Source: Streptococcus sp. 29892 (GTDB lineage Bacteria; Bacillota; Bacilli; Lactobacillales; Streptococcaceae). Taken from it: DNA of 64,000 nt. Below are positions 49,573 through 58,067 of the stretch, piece after piece. The translations under genes were made by a program, and so were the position numbers. The notes under the pieces were generated by a model. The model did not search any database. It saw only the letters and a program-made list of their open reading frames with translations, and was not told the origin of the DNA. Each line of letters begins with the position of its first letter. The stretch's first letter is position 1. The stretch lies in contig NZ_CP118734.1 of the NCBI RefSeq assembly GCF_032594935.1, positions 586,001-650,000 of the forward strand. The letters run 5' to 3'.

Positions 49573-51189
49573 ATGCCAGAAATACAAAAAACAGATTGGT
49601 GGAAGAAGTCCGTCATTTACCAAATTTATCCTCGTAGTTTTCAAGATTCAAATGGAGATGGAGTAGGGGATATTCGAGGGATTATCAGCCGATTAGATTA
49701 TCTTTACGAACTAGGTATTGATGCAATTTGGCTCAGTCCTGTTTATCAGTCCCCCATGGATGACAATGGTTACGACATCAGTGACTACCAAGGAATTGCT
49801 CCAGAATTTGGGACCATGGAAGATATGGAAGAGTTGATTGCAGAAGGCCATAAACGCAATATCAAAATTATCATGGATTTGGTGCTCAATCATACCTCGG
49901 ATGAACATTTTTGGTTTCAAGAAGCCCTCAAAGGACCAGATAATCCCTATTATGACTATTATATTTGGGCTGACGAGCCGAATGGATTACGCTCGACCTT
50001 CTCAGGCTCTGCGTGGGAATACGTTCCACATCTGAACAAATACTATCTCCACCAATTCTCTGTTAAGCAACCGGACTTGAACTGGAAAAATTCTGCTCTG
50101 AAACAAGAAATCTGGGATATGATCAATTTTTGGATTGAAAAAGGTGTCGGCGGTTTCAGGCTAGATGTGATTGATTTGATTGGAAAAGAACCGGAAAAAT
50201 TAATTACAGCCGATGGACCGACTCTCCATCCTCTTATTCAGGAATTAAATGAGAAAACCTTTGGTGCATACGACTTAGTGACTGTTGGGGAAACCTGGAG
50301 TGCCAATCCAGAAAATGCTCAGTTATATTCGCATCCTGATCGAAAAGAATTTTCGATGATTTTCCAATTTGAACATGTAGGACTTGATCAGCAGGAAGGA
50401 AAAGAAAAGTGGGATTTGGCACCGCTTGATCCAGCTCGTTTGCATAATGTTCTATCCAAATGGCAGACTGAACTGGTTGGTAAAGGCTGGAACTCGCTTT
50501 TCTGGAATAATCATGATTTACCTCGTGCCATTTCTCGCTTCGGTGATGATCGACCTGCATTTCGTGAACTAAGTGGTAAAATGTTGGCTATTTATCTTCA
50601 TTTTATGTCAGGGACACCTTATATCTACCAAGGTGAGGAAATCGGTATGATTAATACACCGATTATGGATATTAGCCAAGTGGACGATATTGAAACACGT
50701 CGCATGTATGCAGAAAGAATGGAGAAGGGCTATAGTAAGGAAGAACTGATAACATCCATTAATGCTAAAGGCCGAGACAATGCTCGTCGTCCAATGCAAT
50801 GGACAGCAGAAGAAGGTGCAGGTTTCAGTACAGGTCAAGCCTGGCTGGCTTTAGGAGATACAGTCAAAGACATCAACGTTGAAAAAGCACTTGCAGACAA
50901 ACAATCGCTTTTCTATACCTATCAAAAATTAATCGCTCTTCGGAAAGAATATCCTTGTATGTCTGAAGGAAAATATGAAGTGATTGAGACAGGGAACGAC
51001 TTGGTAATGGCTTATCGTAAATATGATGAAAAGGATGATTTCATTATTTTAGTCAATTTCACAAGTGAAGAGCAAGCGTACGAGTTATCACTTGAGGACT
51101 ATTCCTTGTTTATGCATAATTACGATAATAAAGTAATTTTTGATAAGTCTGTATTAAGACCTTACGAAGCAATTGTTTTCAAAAAATAA
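49573..51189 (+). CDS. dexB: Glucan 1,6-alpha-glucosidase (dextran glucosidase)
   Basis: This 538-aa GH13 enzyme cleaves alpha-1,6 links of isomalto-oligosaccharides. It has DLVLNHTSDEHFWF (region I), GFRLDVIDLIGKEP (nucleophile Asp), VGETWSA (acid/base Glu) and NNHDLPR (transition-state Asp). It is without a signal peptide and therefore cytoplasmic. It is the last gene of the raf/msm cluster here; upp starts 81 bp later with a probable -10 TAAAAT at 51235-51240. No clear terminator separates dexB and upp. Confidence 0.94.
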   Translation: MPEIQKTDWWKKSVIYQIYPRSFQDSNGDGVGDIRGIISRLDYLYELGIDAIWLSPVYQSPMDDNGYDISDYQGIAPEFGTMEDMEELIAEGHKRNIKIIMDLVLNHTSDEHFWFQEALKGPDNPYYDYYIWADEPNGLRSTFSGSAWEYVPHLNKYYLHQFSVKQPDLNWKNSALKQEIWDMINFWIEKGVGGFRLDVIDLIGKEPEKLITADGPTLHPLIQELNEKTFGAYDLVTVGETWSANPENAQLYSHPDRKEFSMIFQFEHVGLDQQEGKEKWDLAPLDPARLHNVLSKWQTELVGKGWNSLFWNNHDLPRAISRFGDDRPAFRELSGKMLAIYLHFMSGTPYIYQGEEIGMINTPIMDISQVDDIETRRMYAERMEKGYSKEELITSINAKGRDNARRPMQWTAEEGAGFSTGQAWLALGDTVKDINVEKALADKQSLFYTYQKLIALRKEYPCMSEGKYEVIETGNDLVMAYRKYDEKDDFIILVNFTSEEQAYELSLEDYSLFMHNYDNKVIFDKSVLRPYEAIVFKK

Positions 51190-51270
51190 GCTGTACTTCT
51201 TTTCTTTTCCCAAGCAATTTTCCGATTTTTTTGGTAAAATAGAAAAAACAAAAAAGAGAGGTTTATCATC

Positions 51271-51900
51271 ATGGGGAAATTCCAAGTCATTTCACACCCG
51301 CTCATTCAGCATAAGTTGTCAATCCTTCGTCGTACATCGACTTCTACAAAGGATTTTCGTGAGTTGGTAAATGAGATTGCCATGCTTATGGGTTACGAAG
51401 TTTTGCGTGACTTACCATTAGAAGATGTGGAAATTGAAACACCAATTACTAAGACGGTTCAAAAGCAAATTGCTGGTAAGAAATTGGCCATTGTACCAAT
51501 CCTTCGTGCAGGTGTTGGGATGGTCGATGGTTTGCTTAGCCTTGTACCAGCTGCAAAGGTTGGGCATATCGGTATGTACCGTGATGAAGAAACCCTTCAA
51601 CCAGTTGAATACCTTGTGAAATTGCCAGAAGACATTGACCAACGCCATATTTTTGTAGTTGATCCAATGCTTGCGACTGGTGGTTCAGCTATCTTAGCTG
51701 TTGAATCCTTGAAAAAGCGTGGCGCTTCAAATATCAAATTTGTCGCCCTTGTTTCAGCTCCAGAAGGTGTCAAAGCACTTCAAGAAGCTCATCCAGATAT
51801 CGACATCTACACTGCGGCCTTGGATGAAAAACTCAATGAAAAAGGCTATATCGTTCCAGGTCTTGGCGATGCTGGGGACCGTTTGTTCGGTACAAAATAA
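51271..51900 (+). CDS. upp: Uracil phosphoribosyltransferase
   Basis: This salvage enzyme turns uracil and PRPP into UMP. It has 209 aa, the usual length. PRPP-binding motif [16 protein letters not shown] is clear, and [18 protein letters not shown] and the C-terminal [16 protein letters not shown] uracil-binding segment are present. AGAGAGG precedes the ATG. A repeat-rich 384-bp stretch separates it from clpP, but upp-clpP order is common in streptococci. Confidence 0.97.
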   Translation: MGKFQVISHPLIQHKLSILRRTSTSTKDFRELVNEIAMLMGYEVLRDLPLEDVEIETPITKTVQKQIAGKKLAIVPILRAGVGMVDGLLSLVPAAKVGHIGMYRDEETLQPVEYLVKLPEDIDQRHIFVVDPMLATGGSAILAVESLKKRGASNIKFVALVSAPEGVKALQEAHPDIDIYTAALDEKLNEKGYIVPGLGDAGDRLFGTK

Positions 51901-51904
51901 TGAT

Positions 51905-52200
51905 ACTAGAGGCTGGGCTCAAGCCCAACCTCGCTTCTCAGGGTTCGTGTCAACATCTCAGCGCAGTGGTTGATTGGCAGATTTGTTCGTGTTTTACACT
52001 CCAAATCTGACCTATACGGCTGTTGCGAACAGTGTTCGCTTCATTTCCAACCTCCAAAGGTTCCCTGAACCTTTGGAGCTATGCGAGGATGGGAGTAAAA
52101 TAGTCCAGTGGACTGTTTTAGCCCGAACCTACTGTTTGGAAGTGAGGGGAACTCTTTTTGACTTAGTCGAGTTCTTTCCCACTCCCTTTTTTCATCTATC
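51905..52200. repeat. Hairpin-rich repeat block between upp and clpP
   Basis: Contains AGGCTGGGCTCAAGCCCAACCT (imperfect, 51911-51932 region), GCGAAC-AGT-GTTCGC (52025-52039), CTCCAAAGGTTC-CCT-GAACCTTTGGAG (52052-52078), AGTCC-AGT-GGACT (52102-52114) followed by GTTTTAGCCCGAACCT, and GAACTC/GAGTTC. The GTTTTAGCCCGAACCT segment is like TGTTTCAGCCCGAGCCT after prfC. A terminator function for upp is possible. No gene seen. Confidence 0.7.
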
Positions 52201-52217
52201 TGAAAACGTGGTTTTTA

Positions 52218-52247
52218 TTTGACCAATGTTGACTAATTCTATATAAT
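52218..52247 (+). promoter_or_regulatory. clpP promoter with CtsR operator
   Basis: TTGACC (52219-52224), 17-bp spacer, TATAAT (52242-52247). On the minus strand AGTCAAC-ATT-GGTCAAA (52234-52218) matches the CtsR heptad repeat (RGTCAAA-N3-RGTCAAA) with one change and covers the -35. Heat-shock repression by CtsR is predicted. Confidence 0.85.
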
Positions 52248-52284
52248 GGGTTCATACTTGTTATTGAAATGAAGGAGGATTCGT

Positions 52285-52875
52285 ATGATTCCAGTAGTTA
52301 TTGAACAAACCAGTCGTGGAGAGCGTTCGTATGATATTTATTCGCGTTTGCTCAAAGACCGTATTATCATGTTGACAGGACCAGTTGAAGACAACATGGC
52401 AAACTCTATCATTGCCCAGTTGCTATTCCTTGATGCTCAAGATCCTACAAAGGATATTTACCTTTATGTAAATACCCCTGGTGGTTCTGTGTCAGCAGGT
52501 CTTGCTATTGTTGATACCATGAACTTTATCAAGGCTGATGTGCAAACCATCGTTATGGGGACAGCAGCTAGCATGGGTACAATTATCGCTTCGAGCGGTG
52601 CCAAAGGCAAACGTTTCATGTTGCCAAATGCAGAATACATGATTCACCAGCCAATGGGTGGAACAGGTGGTGGTACACAGCAAACGGATATGGCCATTGC
52701 AGCGGAACACTTGCTTAAAACCCGTAACAAATTAGAAAAAATCTTGGCTGATAATTCAGGAAAAACAGTGAAACAAATCCACAAGGATGCAGAACGCGAT
52801 TACTGGATGACTGCAGAAGAAACTCTTGCATACGGCTTCATTGACCAAATTATGGACAATACAAAAACAAAATAA
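52285..52875 (+). CDS. clpP: ATP-dependent Clp protease proteolytic subunit
   Basis: This serine protease forms a double seven-membered ring and degrades proteins unfolded by ClpC, ClpE or ClpX. At 196 aa it has normal length. The catalytic serine lies in GTAASMGTI, the histidine in YMIHQPMGG, and the aspartate in [17 protein letters not shown] precedes the ATG. Its promoter carries a CtsR operator, so it is part of the class III heat-shock regulon. Confidence 0.97.
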   Translation: MIPVVIEQTSRGERSYDIYSRLLKDRIIMLTGPVEDNMANSIIAQLLFLDAQDPTKDIYLYVNTPGGSVSAGLAIVDTMNFIKADVQTIVMGTAASMGTIIASSGAKGKRFMLPNAEYMIHQPMGGTGGGTQQTDMAIAAEHLLKTRNKLEKILADNSGKTVKQIHKDAERDYWMTAEETLAYGFIDQIMDNTKTK

Positions 52876-52882
52876 GCGGATG

Positions 52883-52906
52883 AGGAGGCGTTTGAGCCTC
52901 CTTTTT
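52883..52906 (+). terminator. Terminator after clpP
   Basis: AGGAGGC (52883-52889) pairs with GCCTCCT (52896-52902), then T's. Confidence 0.85.
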
Positions 52907-52984
52907 CCATTCCATTAAGTTTGACCTTTTCATTTTCCTCTGAAAAAGGTATAATAAAACAAGAGAAGTTTTAGAGGAGAAATC

Positions 52985-53251
52985 ATGTTTGAGAAGAGAG
53001 AACGGACCTGCCTGACTGTGTATTTGCATTACAATCGAGATGCTAGAAAGCTAAATCAGTACGGAGATATCCATTATCATTCAAAGAAATTGCGTTATGT
53101 TCTGATTTATTTGGATAAGGATCAGTCTGAGTTTATCATCCAAAAATTAAAAAAGGAAAAATTTGTTAAGAAGGTTCTTCCGTCCTATATAAAAGAGTTA
53201 GACCAGAATTTTGTTGGTAGCTTGTGGCGGGAAGAGGAACCAATTATTTAA
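52985..53251 (+). CDS. YlbG-family (DUF2129) protein
   Basis: This 88-aa cytoplasmic protein matches the YlbG/DUF2129 family: RERTCLTVYLHYNRDARKL, GDIHYHSKKLRYVLIYL and VKKVLPSYIKELDQNF. The family has a conserved position near clpP in streptococci but no known biochemical role. AGAGGAG lies 6 bp before the ATG. TTTTCA-N17-TATAAT (52927-52955) is a likely promoter and a terminator follows at 53263-53296. Confidence 0.87.
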   Translation: MFEKRERTCLTVYLHYNRDARKLNQYGDIHYHSKKLRYVLIYLDKDQSEFIIQKLKKEKFVKKVLPSYIKELDQNFVGSLWREEEPII

Positions 53252-53262
53252 TGGTGAAATGA

Positions 53263-53296
53263 GTGAGTAGTCAAGGTTGGGTCTACTCGCTTTTTT
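53263..53296 (+). terminator. Terminator after the ylbG-like gene
   Basis: GTGAGTAG (53263-53270) pairs with CTACTCGC (53283-53290), followed by six T's. Confidence 0.8.
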
Positions 53297-53333
53297 GTGG
53301 AAAAATATTTTTTTAAAAATTTTTCTTTTTTTG

Positions 53334-53362
53334 TTGACAATTTTCTGATAATTCAGTATATT
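53334..53362 (+). promoter_or_regulatory. livJ promoter with CodY-like box
   Basis: TTGACA (53334-53339), 17-bp spacer and TATATT (53357-53362). AATTTTCTGATAATT at 53339-53353 matches the CodY consensus AATTTTCWGAAAATT at 14 of 15 positions and fills the spacer. Confidence 0.82.
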
Positions 53363-53402
53363 AGATACATCGCAAAATTTAAGAAAGATTTAAGGAGTTT
53401 TC

Positions 53403-54572
53403 ATGAAAACAAGAAAATTTGCAGTAGCACTTGCTACCTTTGCCTCAGCAGCCCTACTTGCTGCCTGTGGTACCGTTTCATCAACAAATAGCTCAGCACA
53501 GGGTGCTGCTATCGGTGATACTTTCAAGATTGGTTATAACTTGGAGTTGTCAGGTGCCGTATCATCTTATGGTCAAAATGAAGAAAAAGGTGCAAACCTT
53601 GCTGTCAAAGAAATCAATGCAGCTGGTGGTATCGGTGGTAAGCAGATTGAAGTTATCACTAAAGATAACAAATCTGAAACTGCAGAAGCGGCAACAGTTG
53701 CAACTAGCTTGGCAAGTGAAGGAGCAAATATTGTAATTGGTCCTGCAACATCTGGTGCAGCAGCAGCTTCTATTCCTGCTTTGACGTCAGCAGGTGTTCC
53801 AATGATTACACCTTCTGGTACACAAACAAACTTGGTTGTAAATGACAAAGGTGAAGTACAAGACTACTTCTTCCGTGCAACCTTTACAGATGGATACCAA
53901 GGTCAAGTAATGGCTAAGTATGCGACAGAAAACTTGTCAGCTAAGAAGGTTGTTCTTTACTATGACAACTCTTCTGACTATGGTAAGGGTGTAGCAGAAG
54001 CCTTCAAGAAAGCTTACGCAGGTGAGATTGTTTCTGAAATCACATTTGCTTCAGGCGATAAAGATTTCCAAGCAGCTTTGACTAAATTGAAAGATGCGGA
54101 GTTTGATGCTATTGTTATGCCAGGTTACTACAATGAAACTGGTACAATCGTTAAACAAGCACGTGGTCTAGGTATCACTCAACCAGTCCTTGGTTCAGAT
54201 GGTTTCGACTCACCACAGTTCACTGAATTGGCAACTGCTTCAGCAGCAACAAACGTTTACTACCTTTCAGGTTATGTAACTTCAGCTAGTGATAAAGCGA
54301 AAGCTTTCAGCGAAGCTTATAAGAAAGAATACAACGAAGAGCCAAATATGTTTGCAGCCCTTGCTTATGACGCAGTTTACATGGCAGCAAAAGCAGCAGA
54401 AGGTGCAGCAGATTCAAAAGCTCTTAAAGACAACCTTGCAGCTTTGAAAGATTTCGAAGGTGTAACAGGTACTATGTCAGTTGATGCAGAGCATAATGTT
54501 GTGAAATCAGTTTACATTGTTGGTTTGACAGATGGAGAGCAGACATCAGTTGATACAATTTCAGCAGAATAA
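53403..54572 (+). CDS. livJ: Branched-chain amino acid ABC transporter, substrate-binding lipoprotein
   Basis: This 389-aa lipoprotein has the signal KFAVALATFASAALLAAC with the lipid-modified Cys at residue 22. The mature part is a type I periplasmic-binding (LivJ) fold: FKIGYNLELSGAVSSYGQ, IVIGPATSGAAAASIP and MITPSGTQ. It binds leucine, isoleucine or valine outside the cell and delivers them to LivHMGF, encoded just downstream. A terminator between livJ and livH may allow higher livJ expression. A CodY-like box lies in its promoter. Confidence 0.95.
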   Translation: MKTRKFAVALATFASAALLAACGTVSSTNSSAQGAAIGDTFKIGYNLELSGAVSSYGQNEEKGANLAVKEINAAGGIGGKQIEVITKDNKSETAEAATVATSLASEGANIVIGPATSGAAAASIPALTSAGVPMITPSGTQTNLVVNDKGEVQDYFFRATFTDGYQGQVMAKYATENLSAKKVVLYYDNSSDYGKGVAEAFKKAYAGEIVSEITFASGDKDFQAALTKLKDAEFDAIVMPGYYNETGTIVKQARGLGITQPVLGSDGFDSPQFTELATASAATNVYYLSGYVTSASDKAKAFSEAYKKEYNEEPNMFAALAYDAVYMAAKAAEGAADSKALKDNLAALKDFEGVTGTMSVDAEHNVVKSVYIVGLTDGEQTSVDTISAE

Positions 54573-54582
54573 TAAGCAAGTT

Positions 54583-54605
54583 AAAGAGGGAATTTCCCTC
54601 TTTTT
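54583..54605 (+). terminator. Terminator between livJ and livH
   Basis: AAAGAGGG (54583-54590) pairs with CCCTCTTT (54596-54603), followed by T's. Confidence 0.85.
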
Positions 54606-54655
54606 CCCTTGAATTGACTAGCCTATTTTTAAAAGATTAAAAAATATAATAAAAC

Positions 54656-54684
54656 TTGCCTATTTTCAGAAAATTTTGTATAAT
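54656..54684 (+). promoter_or_regulatory. livH promoter with second CodY-like box
   Basis: TTGCCT (54656-54661), 17-bp spacer, TATAAT (54679-54684). TATTTTCAGAAAATT at 54661-54675 matches the CodY consensus at 14 of 15 positions. Confidence 0.82.
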
Positions 54685-54734
54685 GTAACAATGCTTATTG
54701 AGCTTGAAAAATATTTAGAAAGATTGGTGAACCT

Positions 54735-55622
54735 ATGCTTCAACAACTTGTCAATGGTTTGATTCTTGGTTCTGTATATGCCCTCTTGGCCCTTGGTTAT
54801 ACCATGGTGTACGGAATTATCAGACTGATTAACTTTGCCCACGGGGATCTCTATATGATGGGGGCTTTTATGGGTTATTTCCTTTTGAACAATTTAACCT
54901 TTATTGCAGATGGTAGCCTCCGTTTCTTTGTTGCCTTAGTCTTGGCAATGGTTGGAACAGCTACTCTTGGTGTGGTTATTGAATTCTTGGCCTATCGTCC
55001 ATTGAGAAACTCAACCCGTATTGCGGCCTTGATTACAGCCATCGGTGTTTCCTTCTTCTTAGAATATGGAATGATTAAATTATTTTCAGCTGATGTAAAG
55101 GCCTTTCCACAGGCTATGGAGGCTGTGACCTTCAATCTTGGTCCAGTTTCAGTGACCAATATCCAGTTGATTATCCTAGGAGTAGCCTTGACCTTGATGG
55201 TTGCTCTGCAATTGATTGTAAAACGTACCAAGATGGGTAAAGCCATGCGTGCTGTTTCTGTGGATAGCGATGCGGCGCAATTGATGGGGATTAACGTAAA
55301 CCGTACTATTAGCTTCACATTTGCGCTGGGTTCAGCACTTGCTGGTGCTGCAGGTGTTCTCCTTGGTCTTTACTACAACCAAATCGAGCCTTTGATGGGT
55401 ATGACTCCTGGTTTGAAGGCCTTCGTAGCGGCGGTACTTGGTGGTATCGGTATTATTCCTGGTGCTGCTCTGGGTGGTTTCGTTATCGGTATTATTGAAA
55501 CATTTACCTATGTGATTGGTTTGGATACCTTCCGTGATGCAATTGTGTATACAGTATTGATTGTCATCCTCTTGGTTCGTCCAAGTGGTATCCTTGGTAA
55601 GAACGTGAAAGAGAAGGTGTAA
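54735..55622 (+). CDS. livH: Branched-chain amino acid ABC transporter permease LivH
   Basis: This 295-aa membrane protein has about eight spans and the LivH family pattern: QLVNGLILGSVYALLALGYTMVYGIIRLINFAHGD at the N terminus and AVSVDSDAAQLMGINVNRTI with GGIGIIPGAALGGFVIGI near the end. It pairs with LivM. It starts 51 bp after a CodY-boxed promoter, and livM begins 2 bp after its stop. Confidence 0.95.
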   Translation: MLQQLVNGLILGSVYALLALGYTMVYGIIRLINFAHGDLYMMGAFMGYFLLNNLTFIADGSLRFFVALVLAMVGTATLGVVIEFLAYRPLRNSTRIAALITAIGVSFFLEYGMIKLFSADVKAFPQAMEAVTFNLGPVSVTNIQLIILGVALTLMVALQLIVKRTKMGKAMRAVSVDSDAAQLMGINVNRTISFTFALGSALAGAAGVLLGLYYNQIEPLMGMTPGLKAFVAAVLGGIGIIPGAALGGFVIGIIETFTYVIGLDTFRDAIVYTVLIVILLVRPSGILGKNVKEKV

Positions 55623-55624
55623 CC

Positions 55625-56572
55625 ATGAAGCAAAATCTTAAAGTGAATGCAATCTGGTTGGCTATCTTATTGGCTGGTTTTGGTCTTATTCAAGGCTTAG
55701 TTGCAGCTGGTATTCTCAACTTCTACTATATTCAGATTGTACAACAAATCGGAATTCAAATTATCCTAGCTGTGGGCCTAAACCTCATTGTTGGTTTCTC
55801 AGGTCAGTTTTCTCTAGGTCATGCTGGTTTCATGGCTATTGGTGCCTACGCAGTGGGTATTCTTGGCAAGATGATGCCAACTTATGGTGGCTTCGCTATC
55901 GCCTTGCTTGTCGGTATGTTGCTTGCGGGTGCTGTTGCACTCTTGGTTGGTCTGCCAACCCTTCGTTTGAAAGGTGACTACCTTGCCATTGCGACCCTTG
56001 GTGTTGCGGAGATTATCCGTATTTTGATTATCAATGGTGGTACTGTAACAAACGGTGCGGCTGGTATCATGTCTATTCCTCTCTTTACTAGCTGGCCTTT
56101 GGTTTACATTTTTGTGATTATCACAACTCTTGTAACGGTCAACTTCTTGCGTAGTCCTATGGGACGTGCAACTATTTCTGTTCGTGAAGATGAGATTGCA
56201 GCAGAATCAGTTGGTGTTAATCCGACCTTTGTTAAGGTATCTGCCTTTGTATTCGGTGCTATGACAGCGGCTATTGCAGGTGGTCTTCATGCAGGTTATG
56301 TAGGCACCATCGTTCCTAAAGACTTCGCTTTCATGACATCTGTTAACGTTTTGATCATCATCGTATTGGGCGGTTTGGGTTCTATCACAGGTACCTTTGT
56401 GGCAGCGATTGTACTTGGTATCTTGAACGTATTCCTCAAGAGCTACTCAGACATCGCCATGATTATCTACTCATTGGCCCTTATCCTCTTGATGATTTTC
56501 CGTCCAGGTGGTTTGTTGGGAACTAAGGAATTTAGCGTGGCAGCTCTGCTCAAGAAGAAGGAGGTTAAGTAA
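55625..56572 (+). CDS. livM: Branched-chain amino acid ABC transporter permease LivM
   Basis: 315-aa permease with the LivM signature FSGQFSLGHAGFMAIGAYAVG, the cytoplasmic loop REDEIAAESVGVNPTFVKV, and GLGSITGTFVAAIVLGIL. It works as a dimer with LivH. Its stop codon overlaps the livG start (TAATG arrangement), so translation is coupled. Confidence 0.95.
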   Translation: MKQNLKVNAIWLAILLAGFGLIQGLVAAGILNFYYIQIVQQIGIQIILAVGLNLIVGFSGQFSLGHAGFMAIGAYAVGILGKMMPTYGGFAIALLVGMLLAGAVALLVGLPTLRLKGDYLAIATLGVAEIIRILIINGGTVTNGAAGIMSIPLFTSWPLVYIFVIITTLVTVNFLRSPMGRATISVREDEIAAESVGVNPTFVKVSAFVFGAMTAAIAGGLHAGYVGTIVPKDFAFMTSVNVLIIIVLGGLGSITGTFVAAIVLGILNVFLKSYSDIAMIIYSLALILLMIFRPGGLLGTKEFSVAALLKKKEVK

Positions 56573-57336
56573 TGGCATTGCTAGAAGTAAAAAATTTAAC
56601 CAAAAACTTCGGTGGTTTGACTGCCGTTGGTGATGTGACCATGGAACTTCATGAGGGTGAATTGGTCGGTCTTATCGGTCCTAACGGTGCTGGTAAGACA
56701 ACCCTTTTCAACCTTTTGACAGGTGTTTATGAGCCAAGTGAGGGAACAATCTCCCTTGCTGGCACTATTTTGAATGGTAAGGCTCCTTCTAAGATTGCCT
56801 CTCTTGGTCTTGGTCGTACCTTCCAAAACATCCGTTTGTTTAAAAACATGACAGTTTTGGAAAATGTCTTGATTGGTCTTGGTAATCATGGTAAGGCAGA
56901 AGTCTTGGCAAGTTTCCTTCGTTTGCCTGCCTTCTACAAAAATGAAGAAGATTTGAAAAACAAGGCGATTGACCTCTTGAAAATTTTCGATTTGGATGGC
57001 GATGCGGATACGCTGGCTAAGAACCTTCCTTACGGTCAACAACGTCGTTTGGAAATCGTTCGCGCCCTTGCGACCGATCCGAAAATTCTTTTCTTGGATG
57101 AGCCAGCGGCTGGTATGAACCCGCAGGAAACGGCAGAATTGACCCAACTCATCCGTAAAATTAAGGAAGAATTTGGTATCACCATTATCTTGATTGAACA
57201 CGATATGAGCTTGGTCATGGAAGTTACTGAGCGTATCTATGTATTGGAATACGGTCGTCTGATTGCCCACGGTACTCCTGAAGAAATTCGCAATAACAAG
57301 CGTGTAATTGAAGCCTACCTTGGAGGTGAAGCATAA
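56572..57336 (+). CDS. livG: Branched-chain amino acid ABC transporter ATPase LivG
   Basis: 254-aa ATPase with Walker A GPNGAGKTT, signature LPYGQQRRLEIVRALA, Walker B KILFLDEPAAGMNPQE and H-loop LIEHDMSLVM. The GQQRRLEI signature and LGRTFQNIRLFKNMTVLEN are typical for LivG. It pairs with LivF, whose gene overlaps by one base at the TAATG junction. Confidence 0.95.
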   Translation: MALLEVKNLTKNFGGLTAVGDVTMELHEGELVGLIGPNGAGKTTLFNLLTGVYEPSEGTISLAGTILNGKAPSKIASLGLGRTFQNIRLFKNMTVLENVLIGLGNHGKAEVLASFLRLPAFYKNEEDLKNKAIDLLKIFDLDGDADTLAKNLPYGQQRRLEIVRALATDPKILFLDEPAAGMNPQETAELTQLIRKIKEEFGITIILIEHDMSLVMEVTERIYVLEYGRLIAHGTPEEIRNNKRVIEAYLGGEA

Positions 57337-58046
57337 TGGCAATGTTAGAAGTTAAAAATCTTTCTGTCAACTATGGCGTTATCGAAGCTGTAAAAGATGT
57401 CAGTTTCGAGGTCAACGAGGGAGAAGTTGTAACCTTAATTGGTGCCAATGGTGCTGGTAAAACCTCTATCCTTCGTACCATTTCGGGACTTGTTCGTCCA
57501 TCAGCTGGAACGATTTCTTTCCTTGGAAATGAAATTCAAAAAGTTCCTGCCCGTAAAATCGTTGCGGACGGTTTGTCACAGGTTCCAGAAGGTCGCCATG
57601 TTTTCGCAGGCTTGACCGTTATGGAAAACTTAGAAATGGGTGCCTTCCTTCGCAACAACCGTGAAGAAAACCAAGCTAACTTGAAAAAAATCTTCGCACG
57701 TTTCCCACGTTTGGAAGAACGGAAGAACCAAGATGCCGCTACCCTTTCAGGTGGTGAGCAACAAATGCTTGCTATGGGACGGGCATTGATGAGCCAACCA
57801 AAGCTCTTGCTCCTTGATGAGCCGTCAATGGGCTTGGCGCCAATCTTCATTCAAGAAATTTTTGATATCATCCAAGATATCCAAAAACAAGGAACAACCG
57901 TTCTCTTGATCGAACAAAACGCCAACAAAGCACTTGCTATCGCAGACCGCGGCTATGTACTAGAAACAGGAAAAGTCGTCCTCTCAGGAACAGGAAAAGA
58001 ACTCCTCGCCTCAGAAGAAGTTAAAAAAGCATATCTGGGTGGCTAA
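57336..58046 (+). CDS. livF: Branched-chain amino acid ABC transporter ATPase LivF
   Basis: 236-aa ATPase with Walker A GANGAGKTS, the LivF motifs QVPEGRHVFAGLTVMENLEMG, signature LSGGEQQMLAMGRALM, Walker B LLLLDEPSMGLAP and the C-terminal EQNANKALAIADRGYVLETG. Last gene of the liv operon; the stop codon lies inside the first hairpin of the downstream array. Confidence 0.95.
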   Translation: MAMLEVKNLSVNYGVIEAVKDVSFEVNEGEVVTLIGANGAGKTSILRTISGLVRPSAGTISFLGNEIQKVPARKIVADGLSQVPEGRHVFAGLTVMENLEMGAFLRNNREENQANLKKIFARFPRLEERKNQDAATLSGGEQQMLAMGRALMSQPKLLLLDEPSMGLAPIFIQEIFDIIQDIQKQGTTVLLIEQNANKALAIADRGYVLETGKVVLSGTGKELLASEEVKKAYLGG

Positions 58047-58067
58047 AAAGGTCCGGGGGACCTTTTT
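58045..58067 (+). terminator. Terminator of the liv operon, first hairpin of the array
   Basis: AAAAAGGTCC-GGG-GGACCTTTTT, a 10-bp perfect stem ending in T's, starting inside the livF stop codon. Confidence 0.85.

Noticed and set aside
53297..53491. 64-codon frame overlapping the livJ start
   Set aside because: It spans the livJ promoter and has no translation signal; livJ is clearly in another frame.
56596..57342. 248-codon minus-strand frame opposite livG
   Set aside because: It is the mirror of a well-conserved gene with all ABC motifs; no promoter or ribosome-binding site and no recognisable family.
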